From positions 1-64,000 of the forward strand of contig CADCWO010000001.1 of NCBI GenBank assembly GCA_902806435.1: a stretch of DNA of 64,000 bases, read 5' to 3'. Source of the stretch: an uncultured Synechococcales cyanobacterium. GTDB taxonomy: Bacteria > Cyanobacteriota > Cyanobacteriia > Thermosynechococcales > Thermosynechococcaceae. The translations under genes were made by a program, and so were the position numbers. This document shows positions 17,529-25,807 of this stretch, in pieces (positions within the stretch are counted from its first letter, which is position 1; each line of letters begins with the position of its first letter). Below the pieces are notes generated by a model. That model searched no databases, was not told where the DNA came from, and saw only the letters and a program-made list of their open reading frames with translations.

Positions 17529-18506
17529 CTACGGTTGAACAACATATTGTGAGTTAACCGGCTCGGCCTTGCCTGCTTTAACTAAAGCTTGATAAATCAC
17601 GGCGGCGGCATCAGCACGGGTGGTATATTCCTGAGGCTTAAGTATATTTTGCTCAGGATAGTTAACCACCAGGCCTGCTTGAGTCGCGGCTGCCACTTCA
17701 TCAGTTGCCCAACCAGGAATTTGGTTAGCGTCCTTAAAAGTCGGTAAATTCTGGTTGGCAGAGGGCTGCTTAGCAAGGCCTAATCCACTTACAAGGGCAA
17801 CTAAAGCTTGGGCCTTGGGAATTGGTTGAGTTGGCCGGAAAACACTTCCCGGATAGCCTTTTAGAAAACCGGTTCTGGTTGCTTCTTGAATCGCTGGGGC
17901 TGCCCAGAAGTCAGAGGGTATATCTTTATATTGCGCTGATTGTTGAGTAGGGTTTTGATCAAAAGCCTTTTGGATAAAACTAGCGAACTCAGCGCGGGTC
18001 ACCGGCTGATCCGGTCGAAAAGTACCATCACGAAATCCACTGATAATTTGACGTTGAGATAAAGCCGCGATGAAGGGATAAGCCCAGTAGTCACTGGTAA
18101 CATCAGAAAAACGGACAGTTCCCCTCCTCTGAGGTCCTACAGTTTGGGGTCCTATCGCTTGCGGTCCTACAGCTTGGGGTCCTAATTGCCGGGGACCAAC
18201 TCTTTCTGGCCCTGCTCTTTCCGGTTCAACTTCAGTGGCAGAAGGTGCAGTGGGGGCTAGTGGATCGGAAGCCAAAGGAACCGGTTGGGGAGAAGCTTCT
18301 GAGAACAAGTTTGCCAAACCAGAGGGTCCTTGCTCCCTAGTTAGGGACCAAAACAAAATCGTGCCAATGGTCCCAAAGGCAACCACAATGCCAACGAGCT
18401 CATTAAATCCTAGGGAATCTCTCCGAGACGGTTGTCTCCTAGGTGCTAAGTCAGGTTCTAGAGGATCTCGGTACCGCTCTGGACCAGAAGGAGGTATATT
18501 TGTCAT
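17529..18506 (-). CDS. S-layer homology (SLH) domain protein with GP-rich pentapeptide repeats
   Basis: A 325-residue envelope protein. A short basic, proline-rich N-terminus is followed by one membrane segment (about 34-55), a linker, seven tandem GP-containing pentapeptides (96-129, such as GPQAVGPQAIGP), and three SLH repeats (about 133-182, 195-244 and 250-302) with FSDVTSDYWAYPFI, YKDIPSDFWAAPAI and FKDANQIPGWATDEV. SLH domains bind secondary cell-wall polymers or peptidoglycan. It is not an SLH-porin (OprB), as the barrel is absent. Its partners are unknown. Confidence 0.88.
   Translation of the reverse strand: MTNIPPSGPERYRDPLEPDLAPRRQPSRRDSLGFNELVGIVVAFGTIGTILFWSLTREQGPSGLANLFSEASPQPVPLASDPLAPTAPSATEVEPERAGPERVGPRQLGPQAVGPQAIGPQTVGPQRRGTVRFSDVTSDYWAYPFIAALSQRQIISGFRDGTFRPDQPVTRAEFASFIQKAFDQNPTQQSAQYKDIPSDFWAAPAIQEATRTGFLKGYPGSVFRPTQPIPKAQALVALVSGLGLAKQPSANQNLPTFKDANQIPGWATDEVAAATQAGLVVNYPEQNILKPQEYTTRADAAAVIYQALVKAGKAEPVNSQYVVQP
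18120..18221 (-). repeat. Tandem 15-bp repeats coding GP pentapeptides
   Basis: About seven near-copies of a 15 bp unit (for example GGTCCTACAGCTTGG on the plus strand) encode (E/R/Q)xxGP in the linker of the SLH protein. The units are most alike in the centre, which suggests recent expansion. Confidence 0.65.
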
Positions 18507-18691
18507 CTTGCTATCTTGGCTGAAAGGACAAACTTCCTTGAATTGTACGCTCAGTTGCCAACCTGTACCATTTCACAGAGTTTCCGTTGGCCTGATGCAC
18601 CTAAGGGAGTGGGTAGATGCTGCTTTGGGCGTTGCTGATCCCACAGCTTTGCTTAGCACTGTTAGTCGAAGCGGTGAAATCTACACTACAA

Positions 18692-19270
18692 TTAAACTTT
18701 GCCGGAATCAGCTTGCAAAGGAAAATGCTTTGCAATCAAGTTAGGGATTTCTTCCGGTTGAACGCAAGTGTAGCGACTTTTTCCCGGCATCAAGACAATA
18801 TTAGGCCCAGCTTTGCAACGATTCATGCATCCTGTTGTTTTCAAGCAAACCTGGTCTGCTAGCCCGCGATCGCGCAGAGTATTTTCTATTGCTTGATAGG
18901 CCACTAAAGAGCCGCGTTTGATACAAGGAGATTTGTGACAAATTAAAATTTTGCCCTTAGGCTCAAACGGTTTGGCTGGAGACTGCGGGAAAGGTTCAGC
19001 TAGATTGGGGGTGGCGAGTTTGATCTCAGAAGCCTTCAACTTCACCTTGCCAGTCTTCAGTACCTTCTTTTTACCCGAAACCTGAACCCAATCCCCCGGT
19101 ACTATAGTCTGGCTGAGAGAACGGTGCAATTTTTTTGAGAGTTTGAGACAACACTCGCCCTCTGCTGTAGCAAGTTTGAGTTTTTGAGGCTTGGGAGCCT
19201 CAGTTACCCAATTCAGAAATCGCCCTTCAACCCCAAATTTCGTTACCTGGCTCCGCTTTGATTTACCCAT
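18692..19270 (-). CDS. (2Fe-2S) ferredoxin-domain protein (thioredoxin-like ferredoxin)
   Basis: A 192-residue protein. The N-terminal half (1-100) is a basic domain of unknown role conserved in cyanobacterial homologues. The C-terminal half is a thioredoxin-fold 2Fe-2S ferredoxin with ILICHKSPCIKRGS and, about 35 residues later, TTGCMNRCKAGPNIVLMPG, giving four cluster cysteines in the order expected for this family. The electron partner is unknown. Its basic N-terminus is unlike typical soluble ferredoxins and could bind nucleic acid or acidic proteins, which is inference. Confidence 0.85.
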   Translation of the reverse strand: MGKSKRSQVTKFGVEGRFLNWVTEAPKPQKLKLATAEGECCLKLSKKLHRSLSQTIVPGDWVQVSGKKKVLKTGKVKLKASEIKLATPNLAEPFPQSPAKPFEPKGKILICHKSPCIKRGSLVAYQAIENTLRDRGLADQVCLKTTGCMNRCKAGPNIVLMPGKSRYTCVQPEEIPNLIAKHFPLQADSGKV

Positions 19271-19859
19271 AGCACCATCCCAGTTTTAGATTGTCAATTC
19301 AGATGACGCCTGTCATTACATTTTTCATGTCCAACTCAGTAGACTAAATTTCACAACTTCAGTGCAATACGGTTATAACCAACAGTACTATGACAACTTA
19401 CAAGGAAAAGGAAGTAGCCTCATCAAAGTACCAAAACTTTGGGAATTCGCTTTTAAGCAGTGTAGAGCTGTTACCTGGAAGTGATAGGCATACTACTTTG
19501 CCTCCAAGGTATCATTTCTAAACTGCTGTCAGGAATTCTAGACATTTGGAAGTGAGGTTAAAATTGTTATCCAAAATCACAGTTTTTGATATTGCTGAAA
19601 GCTTGTCTAGCTAACCTGCGAGGTTGATTTCAGAGCTGAAACGGACAAGTTAGACCAACAAGCTCCGATTATGTCAAAATAGGCTCAGTTCGGTACATCA
19701 TCACTGACATTAAAAGGTTAATGACTCCTAGTAAGCAGACCTTTGACGCGAAATAGCAGGCTTTGTCTAGTCCATTCATCTTTGTTGAAAGTACTGGTCT
19801 CATTGTTTACTATTTTGTGCCGAACCAAACCATAGCTATGTTTTCAGACCATTGAATAT
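19271..19859. other. Long non-coding region upstream of the RRM protein gene
   Basis: 589 bp without a credible ORF, between a divergently oriented 2Fe-2S gene and the RRM gene. RRM-protein genes of cyanobacteria often have long, cold-regulated leaders, but no specific element was identified here. No tRNA-like clover-leaf was seen. Confidence 0.5.
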
Positions 19860-20168
19860 ATGACCATCTACGTAGGCAACTTATCTTACCAGGCGACTGA
19901 AGCCGATCTGCGGGAAGTATTTGCAGAGTACGGGACTATCAAGCGCGTTGTACTCCCCATTGACCGAGAAACTGGTCGAATGCGCGGTTTCGCGTTTGTT
20001 GAAATGGGGTCAGATCCAGAAGAGGACTCAGCAATCACGGAGTTAGATGGAGCGGAGTGGATGGGCCGGCAGCTAAGAGTGAATAAAGCAAAACCACGGG
20101 AAGCGGGAGGCGGACAAGGGAGCCGTCCCTCTGGTGGTTACTCTGCCGGCGGAGGCGATCGCTACTAA
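19860..20168 (+). CDS. RRM-type RNA-binding protein with Gly-rich tail
   Basis: A 102-residue cyanobacterial Rbp protein. It has one RNA recognition motif with RNP2 (IYVGNL, residues 3-8) and RNP1 (RGFAFVEM, about 43-50), then a basic Gly/Ser-rich tail (GGGQGSRPSGGYSAGGGDRY) typical of the cold-inducible type. Such proteins bind RNA and are implicated in cold acclimation and mRNA localisation. An inverted repeat (ACTAATC/GATTAGT, 20164-20191) overlaps its stop codon and may form a 3' hairpin. Confidence 0.93.
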   Translation: MTIYVGNLSYQATEADLREVFAEYGTIKRVVLPIDRETGRMRGFAFVEMGSDPEEDSAITELDGAEWMGRQLRVNKAKPREAGGGQGSRPSGGYSAGGGDRY

Positions 20169-20338
20169 TCTGTAACGCTAGCGCGATTAGTGAGGGGACT
20201 GGCATTCTATTTGGATGGTGATAACTGCGTCAACTAGTACGGTAGGTTAATTCGATACAATTCAGAAAATCAAACGCCATACTGAAGAGAGGGTAGCCAG
20301 ATTGGCTATCCGATCGGACAATGTTCTGCCAAGTACCT

Positions 20339-20878
20339 ATGAGACGCCAACCTCCACCTGCAAAACCTCAGTCCCCAAACTTCGCTGCTAAATCCAAGCC
20401 TTCTTTCTTTAACTCCCTGACCATAGCGATTCTCGCTGGGGTATTTATCCTTGGAATTGGGCTTGGGGTAATTTTTAGTAGTACAACGAATCTCAACCCA
20501 GAAAACGTAGCATCGATTCAGTTCATCGACCAAAGTGCACCAGATCCTCAAGTTTGTATTAACTACGGAGCCAGTGCCACGGTCATGGATACCCGTGTCT
20601 TTGTAACCTATGAACCGTTCACTGTCTATGTATCGCAGCCCTCGATGCGGCCAGGGTGTGTGCTTCGCAAATCAAACTGGTCTATTCTGGAGCAGAGAAA
20701 ACTAGTTAACTCGGATCAGGTACGTGACTGTAAGCAGCGTCTGAATACCTTTGGTTATACAGGTAAACTGGAGAATTCACCCAAAATTGATTGCGTTTAT
20801 CAAAGTGACAGCGGGAAGAATGCTTTCCTAAACGTACCTGGCGCTAGTTCCACAGCTCCAGAAACTGACAACTTTTAA
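20339..20878 (+). CDS. DUF3172 family protein, membrane-anchored
   Basis: About 179 residues from the ATG at 20339 (MRRQPPPAKP); an in-frame ATG six codons upstream is possible but gives an atypical start. It has a proline-rich cytoplasmic tail, one membrane helix (about 27-48, LTIAILAGVFILGIGLGVIF), then an extracytoplasmic domain with conserved cysteines (DPQVCINYGASATVMDTRVFVTYEPF, MRPGCVL). The family is restricted to cyanobacteria and plastid-bearing organisms and has no known function. It is the first gene of a plus-strand run with mlaE, DUF3119, DUF3086 and plsY; 23 bp separate it from mlaE. Confidence 0.82.
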   Translation: MRRQPPPAKPQSPNFAAKSKPSFFNSLTIAILAGVFILGIGLGVIFSSTTNLNPENVASIQFIDQSAPDPQVCINYGASATVMDTRVFVTYEPFTVYVSQPSMRPGCVLRKSNWSILEQRKLVNSDQVRDCKQRLNTFGYTGKLENSPKIDCVYQSDSGKNAFLNVPGASSTAPETDNF

Positions 20879-20901
20879 ACTCTACTAGGCTGAGATATCG
20901 A

Positions 20902-21699
20902 TTGAAAGACGATACTGCCATTTCTAGTCTCAGCTTGTGGGGTCAGCGTTTGCTAGCGGCCACCTTGTTGGGTGGACAGGTGGTTATTCATCTAGCGCAG
21001 GGCAAAATTCATCGCCGTAATACTCTAGAGCAAATGGCAGCGGTTGGCCCTGACTCTTTGTTAGTCGTATTAATCACTGCTAGCTTCGTCGGCATGGTAT
21101 TTACGATTCAAGTCGCGCGTGAATTTATCAACTTCGGGGCAGTTACTGCGGTTGGTGGCGTTCTTGCAGTTGCGCTTACGCGTGAGCTGGGCCCAGTTTT
21201 AACCGCTGTCATCTTGGCAGGGCGGGTGGGGTCAGCTTTTGCGGCTGAAATTGGTACGATGCAGGTCACTGAGCAGATTGATGCCTTGTACATGCTCAAC
21301 ACGGACCCTGTAGATTACCTAGTGGTTCCCCGGTTGATTGCCTGCTGCTTAATGCTTCCTGTCCTGACTGTGCTGGCTTTGATTATCGGTATCGTTGGCG
21401 GCGCTTTAGTAGCGACCAACCTGTATGGTATTCCTCAAACAGTTTTTTTGAGTTCTGTCCAGGACTTACTCAATGTTTGGGATGTTGTTAGTGCCCTACT
21501 CAAAGCATTTGTCTTTGGTGCTTTAATTGCGGTGATTGGTTCTAGTTGGGGACTGACAACAACAGGTGGCGCTAAAGGTGTAGGCCAGTCTACTACGACT
21601 GCTGTAGTCACCGCTTTACTCACCATCTTTGTGATTAACTTCTTTCTTTCTTGGTTGATGTTTCGGGGAACGGGTAGTGCGGTTCTAGGAGGTCTATAG
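20902..21699 (+). CDS. mlaE: MlaE-family lipid ABC transporter permease (Ycf63-like)
   Basis: A 265-residue inner-membrane permease with five or six hydrophobic segments and the family motifs FVGMVFTIQVA, LTRELGPVLTAVILAGRVGSAFAAEIGTM and EQIDAL. It is homologous to MlaE, to chloroplast TGD1 and to the algal plastid ORF ycf63, which move lipids between envelope membranes with an MCE-domain protein and an ATPase. Neither partner gene is adjacent, so the complex is presumably assembled from genes elsewhere. The frame starts with TTG at 20902. The 14 bp gap to the DUF3119 gene suggests one operon. Confidence 0.92.
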   Translation: MKDDTAISSLSLWGQRLLAATLLGGQVVIHLAQGKIHRRNTLEQMAAVGPDSLLVVLITASFVGMVFTIQVAREFINFGAVTAVGGVLAVALTRELGPVLTAVILAGRVGSAFAAEIGTMQVTEQIDALYMLNTDPVDYLVVPRLIACCLMLPVLTVLALIIGIVGGALVATNLYGIPQTVFLSSVQDLLNVWDVVSALLKAFVFGALIAVIGSSWGLTTTGGAKGVGQSTTTAVVTALLTIFVINFFLSWLMFRGTGSAVLGGL

Positions 21700-21713
21700 A
21701 CTGTGGTCCTAAA

Positions 21714-22136
21714 ATGGAATCAAGCATCGTGTACTCTAGACAGGATTTTAGGGCTGTGACTACCTCTCCACTATCTAGCCAAACAATTTCCCTCAGTCCC
21801 AGTTACCGTATCCCGATCAGCTTGGTGATCGCGGCCCTGCCAATTTTATGGTTGCAAGTGTGGGTAGGCACTATTTTGTTACTGTTCGCCGGATTTCTGC
21901 TGATTCAGGCTGCGACTTTACGGCTTTACTTTACAGATACATCGCTAGACATCTACCGCTCGCAAACGCTGATCCGGCGCTTTCCCTACGCAGACTGGCA
22001 AAACTGGCGGATTTTTTGGTCCCCTGTGCCTGTACTCTTCTATTTCAAGGAAGTCAAGAGTATCCATTTCTTACCGATTTTGTTTGAGCCGAAAGCACTC
22101 AAAGCTGAGTTAGAGGCACACTGCCCTAGGATTTAG
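21714..22136 (+). CDS. DUF3119 family membrane protein
   Basis: A 140-residue protein with a polar N-terminus, a hairpin of two membrane helices (about 31-70, ISLVIAALPILWLQVW and VGTILLLFAGFLLIQ), and a C-terminal cytoplasmic part (RFPYADWQNWRIFWSPVPVLFYFKEVKSIHFLPILF) that recalls PH-like membrane domains. DUF3119 is conserved in cyanobacteria and plants and lacks an assigned function. Its position between mlaE and plsY hints at membrane lipid work, by inference only. Confidence 0.82.
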   Translation: MESSIVYSRQDFRAVTTSPLSSQTISLSPSYRIPISLVIAALPILWLQVWVGTILLLFAGFLLIQAATLRLYFTDTSLDIYRSQTLIRRFPYADWQNWRIFWSPVPVLFYFKEVKSIHFLPILFEPKALKAELEAHCPRI

Positions 22137-22183
22137 CTCAAGTACAACGTGATCCGATGACGCTTATTCATTCAGACTAGCCC

Positions 22184-23260
22184 ATGAACCCTGACGACCT
22201 TTCCTTGACTGATCCAGCAGCCACTGAGCCACTCTCCACTAATCCCGTCAGTGCAATGCCTGACTCAGCGGATGGAGCTGCATTAGCCCAGCAAAAAATG
22301 GCGCTACAACAGCAAGTTGATGAACTACGGCAGGAAATTCAAGCGTTACAAAAGACTAAGGCTCAGCTTTTACAAACTCAACTGGCAAGCCTCCAAACTG
22401 CCTTGGACCGTTTAACCCAAGAGAGTCTAAGTCAACTTGAGCAACGTAAGCAAACCCTACAAGTTGCGGTTGAACAGTTGGAGCGTCGGCAAGAAAAAGT
22501 GCGAGAGGAAATGCGTAAAAGCTTTGCTGGGGTTTCTCGAGACTTGGCAATCCGCGTCCAAGGGTTCAAAGATTATTTAGTCAATAGCTTGCAAGATTTA
22601 GTCACGGTTACTGAGGAATTAGACCTGGCTCCGAAGGCTAAGCAAGAGCCCGTCTCATCCCGTCCGCCGGAAACGACGCAACCAATCGTACCTCAGTTTG
22701 CCGAGCAAGGCTTTCAAGAGCAGGCCAAACAAGTGCGCAAACTCTTAGACCAGTACCGGACGATGCCTAATTACTACGGTGGGCCCTGGCAGTTACGGCG
22801 CACCTTTGAGCCAGTTCATGCAGAGCGAGTGTCTAACTGGTTTTTTACCTCTGGAGGACGGGGAGCAATCCGATCTCTTGGTAGCCGCTTGCAAAATATT
22901 CTAGTTGCCTCAGCGGTAATCTCAATCTTGCGATCGCTCTATGGTAACCGGGTGCGATCGCTGATCCTAGCCAATACCCCAGAACGCTTAGGCGACTGGC
23001 GACGCGGGCTGCAAGACTGTTTGGGGGTTGCCCGGGGTGACTTTGGTCCAGACCGGGGTATTGTGCTGTTTGAGTCCCCAGATTCCTTGGCTCAAAGAGC
23101 GGATCGGCTGGTCAAAGAAGGACAAATGCCCCTAATCTTAATTGATGACTCGGAGGAGCAAGTTAACCTTTCCGTGCTGCAGTTTCCAATGTGGCTAGCT
23201 TTTGCAGCCGAACCACAACTGCGCACTGCTCGTTCTTCTTCTTTCGACTTTTTTGAATGA
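22184..23260 (+). CDS. DUF3086 family protein with N-terminal coiled coil
   Basis: A 358-residue soluble protein. Residues about 35-125 form a long Gln/Glu/Leu-rich coiled coil. The C-terminal domain (about 190-350) carries the DUF3086 pattern (FTSGGRGAIRSLGSRLQNIL, LILANTPERLGDWRRGLQDCLGV and MPLILIDDSEEQVNLSVLQF). This half resembles an alpha/beta domain, but no catalytic motif can be named. It is 47 bp downstream of the DUF3119 gene and 55 bp upstream of plsY, all co-directional. Confidence 0.85.
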   Translation: MNPDDLSLTDPAATEPLSTNPVSAMPDSADGAALAQQKMALQQQVDELRQEIQALQKTKAQLLQTQLASLQTALDRLTQESLSQLEQRKQTLQVAVEQLERRQEKVREEMRKSFAGVSRDLAIRVQGFKDYLVNSLQDLVTVTEELDLAPKAKQEPVSSRPPETTQPIVPQFAEQGFQEQAKQVRKLLDQYRTMPNYYGGPWQLRRTFEPVHAERVSNWFFTSGGRGAIRSLGSRLQNILVASAVISILRSLYGNRVRSLILANTPERLGDWRRGLQDCLGVARGDFGPDRGIVLFESPDSLAQRADRLVKEGQMPLILIDDSEEQVNLSVLQFPMWLAFAAEPQLRTARSSSFDFFE

Positions 23261-23315
23261 TACCGTTGTGGAACAATAGATCCCAGTCACATCAACTCTA
23301 AGTACAGGCTAAGCA

Positions 23316-23996
23316 ATGATTTGGTTACTCTACAATGGAGCCCTACTCCTCATTAGCTATTTGCTAGGGTCGATTCCCTTTGGCTACTTGGCCGGCCGCC
23401 TCCTCAAGGGAATTGACATCCGAGAACATGGGTCTGGCTCTACTGGGGCAACCAATGTCTTACGAACCTTGGGCAAAGGTCCGGGCGCAGCAGTTCTGCT
23501 AGCCGATGTTTTGAAGGGTATTGGCGCGATCGCTGTAGTACGCTGGGCCTACCTGTTCCCGCTTGGGCTCAGTAATCTGATTCCTACCGGGATTGAACCC
23601 AGCCACTGGTTGCCCTGGTTGGTCATCTTGAGCGGGCTGGTAGCAATTTTGGGGCACAGCAAATCAATTTGGCTAGGCTTCACAGGGGGCAAATCCGTGG
23701 CTACCAGCTTAGGGATCTTGCTGGCGATGTCTTGGCCCGTAGGGTTTGGTACCTTGGCTGTTTTTGGAGTAACGTTAGCGCTCACGAGGATTGTCTCACT
23801 GGGCTCAATTGCCGGAGCGGTCGCTGTATCGGTCCTGATGGTACTTATGGGCGAACCCCTACCTTATCTCCTGTTTGCCCTTGTCGGTGGAGGATTTGTA
23901 ATTTGGCGGCATCGAAGTAATATCCAGCGGCTGTGGGCAGGAACTGAACCTCGGCTAGGCCAGTCACCCGCTATCGAAAAGCCAGTCACTAGTTAA
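23316..23996 (+). CDS. plsY: Acyl-phosphate:glycerol-3-phosphate acyltransferase PlsY
   Basis: A 226-residue integral membrane enzyme that transfers an acyl group from acyl-phosphate to glycerol-3-phosphate, the first step of phospholipid and glycolipid assembly. All three signature motifs are present: GSIPFGYLAGRLLKG, HGSGSTGATNVLRTLGKG and GHSKSIWLGFTGGKSVATS. About six to seven membrane segments are visible. It overlaps the converging proC gene by 4 bp at the 3' ends. Confidence 0.96.
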   Translation: MIWLLYNGALLLISYLLGSIPFGYLAGRLLKGIDIREHGSGSTGATNVLRTLGKGPGAAVLLADVLKGIGAIAVVRWAYLFPLGLSNLIPTGIEPSHWLPWLVILSGLVAILGHSKSIWLGFTGGKSVATSLGILLAMSWPVGFGTLAVFGVTLALTRIVSLGSIAGAVAVSVLMVLMGEPLPYLLFALVGGGFVIWRHRSNIQRLWAGTEPRLGQSPAIEKPVTS

Positions 23997-24811
23997 GCAC
24001 CTAGTTCCTTTGATCGTTGGCTGGCAGTTCGTACGGCGTTAATTAAAGCAGCCCGAAAACTTGATTCTTCTAAGGCCGTGATCCCAGCGATCGTTGTGCC
24101 ACCAGGACTCGTCACCCGGTCTTTAAGCTCCGCTGGGTGCATTCCTGTTTCTTGAAGTAACTGTGCCGTTCCCAGTACTGTCTGCAACGCTAGCTTAGCC
24201 GCGATCGCCCTTGGTAGACCGGCAGCTACACCACCATCACTTAGGGCCTCGATAGCAATAGCGATATAACCTGGTCCAGAACCAGATAGCCCTGTGACTG
24301 CATCCATTAAAGATTCTGGCACCTCAACAACTTCACCCACAGCGCCAAAAATGGCCTGGGACTGCTTTAGGTGCTCTGGCTTAACCCATCGGCCTGCAGC
24401 AATAGCCGTCATTCCGGCTCCTATGGTGGCTGGGGTGTTGGGCATTGCCCGGATTACAGGTTGATCTGCAAAGGCCGCTTCAAGCTTCTTGAGGGGAATA
24501 CCTGCCAGAATTGAAATGATCAAGGGGTAACCAGGCTTTTGAGGGCTAGATAAACTGGCCGCTACAACTTCAAATACCTGGGGCTTGACGGCCAAGAGTA
24601 ATGTTTCAACAGTTGTTGCGATCTCAACGTTATCTGCCGTTACTTTTACCCCATAACGCTTGGCTAGTAGTTGACCACGCTCTTGATCGAGATCGCTGAC
24701 GACAACTTGCTCCGGCAGATAAATGCCCTGGGCTAGTAGGCGCTTTAGCAGAGCCTCACCCATCACGCCCCCTCCAATAATACCAAGCTTTCCAGACTGT
24801 TGAATGTCCAT
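23993..24811 (-). CDS. proC: Pyrroline-5-carboxylate reductase
   Basis: About 272 residues from ATG 24811 (MDIQQSGKLGIIGGG); a TTG at 24841 would add ten residues. The Rossmann motif GIIGGGVMGEALLKRL and the C-terminal signature DRVTSPGGTTIAGITALEE identify the last enzyme of proline synthesis, reducing P5C with NAD(P)H. It lies downstream of sepF on the same strand with a gap of about 70 bp, a cyanobacterial neighbourhood (sepF-proC) seen widely. Confidence 0.95.
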   Translation of the reverse strand: MDIQQSGKLGIIGGGVMGEALLKRLLAQGIYLPEQVVVSDLDQERGQLLAKRYGVKVTADNVEIATTVETLLLAVKPQVFEVVAASLSSPQKPGYPLIISILAGIPLKKLEAAFADQPVIRAMPNTPATIGAGMTAIAAGRWVKPEHLKQSQAIFGAVGEVVEVPESLMDAVTGLSGSGPGYIAIAIEALSDGGVAAGLPRAIAAKLALQTVLGTAQLLQETGMHPAELKDRVTSPGGTTIAGITALEESSFRAALINAVRTASQRSKELGA

Positions 24812-24884
24812 CTCCGGTAAATAGTTGGCTTGGGGAAACAAGAAGGATTAGGAACTTAGAGCCAGACGCAGCTCAGTAAATTTG

Positions 24885-25469
24885 CTACTGAGCAATACGG
24901 CTAACAGCAGGCTCACCCGTCCAAGCTGCTGCTGGTGACCGTTGTGGTTGATGCTGAACCACTTCATGCACAACCCCAGATTGAGTGCTGACTTGAACAC
25001 AGCTGGGGGTAAACAGAAAAATGCTTTCACCAATCCGCTCTTGGTGCCCATCAATTGTGTATGTTGCACCAGCAACAAAGTCTACAGCCCGTTGCGCCTG
25101 CTCCGGGTCCATCAAGGTCAGGTTGAGGACTACTGACTTGCGCTCTCGTAAGGCCTGAACCACTTGAGGCATCTCTTCAAACACCTGAGGCTCAATCACA
25201 ACTACTTCTGCAGCAGCGCCCCAAGACTTCCAAGCACTAGGCATCCCGACAACATTGTTCATACTTGAGTTCATAGTTGACCCCAATTCGGTTGCAGATT
25301 GATGACTACGATTTTCCACTTCTCTCTGAGCATTGGTTTGAGACTGATCCGGTGGGTAAGCCTGCTGGTAATCTCTACCATCCATCTCATCATATTCGTA
25401 GGATTCTTCAAACTCTTCTGAGTTATTTAGACCGACAAAGTCACGTAATTTTGAAAATATAGTACTCAT
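24885..25469 (-). CDS. sepF: Cell division protein SepF (Cdv2)
   Basis: A 194-residue FtsZ-binding membrane-associated protein of the divisome. The N-terminal amphipathic helix ([14 protein letters not shown]) is followed by an acidic, disordered linker and the SepF core (about 88-165) with [50 protein letters not shown] and [12 protein letters not shown]. The C-terminal tail is Gln/Pro/Ala-rich and probably unstructured. It takes the place that FtsA has in other bacteria. Confidence 0.95.
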   Translation of the reverse strand: MSTIFSKLRDFVGLNNSEEFEESYEYDEMDGRDYQQAYPPDQSQTNAQREVENRSHQSATELGSTMNSSMNNVVGMPSAWKSWGAAAEVVVIEPQVFEEMPQVVQALRERKSVVLNLTLMDPEQAQRAVDFVAGATYTIDGHQERIGESIFLFTPSCVQVSTQSGVVHEVVQHQPQRSPAAAWTGEPAVSRIAQ

Positions 25470-25807
25470 GGCTGACGCTCCATTATAAACTGAATCGCTC
25501 TGAGAGATTACCTGTCAACTTCAGAGCAAAAGGAAAGTTAATTCAATTTATATAATCGGATTCATACAAATGATTAACTTTACTAAAAATTGCCCCTTAA
25601 ATTGTAGGCTTTATTCTGGAAACTGCACTGTGATATGCAACTCAATGCAAGTAGTGTGTAAAACCTGAGGATTACTTTCAAATTTGAGTTAACAGTATCA
25701 TCAAATTCCCAGAGGTAAGTAATGATGGGCAAGCGTAAGCTTAAGTTTGCATAAATTAGGTCTTGCTGTAGCCTGTTGGCAACTGAGGGACGGTACGGTA
25801 GTACGGT
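25470..25807. other. Intergenic region between sepF and pipY
   Basis: 338 bp, AT-rich near sepF, with no credible ORF. It should carry the minus-strand promoter for sepF-proC and the 3' end of pipX-pipY. No clear terminator or operator was found. Confidence 0.5.

Noticed and set aside
18235-18862. Two plus-strand ORFs over the SLH and 2Fe-2S genes
   Set aside because: They cover the complement of well-supported genes and the short gap between them; no recognisable protein pattern.
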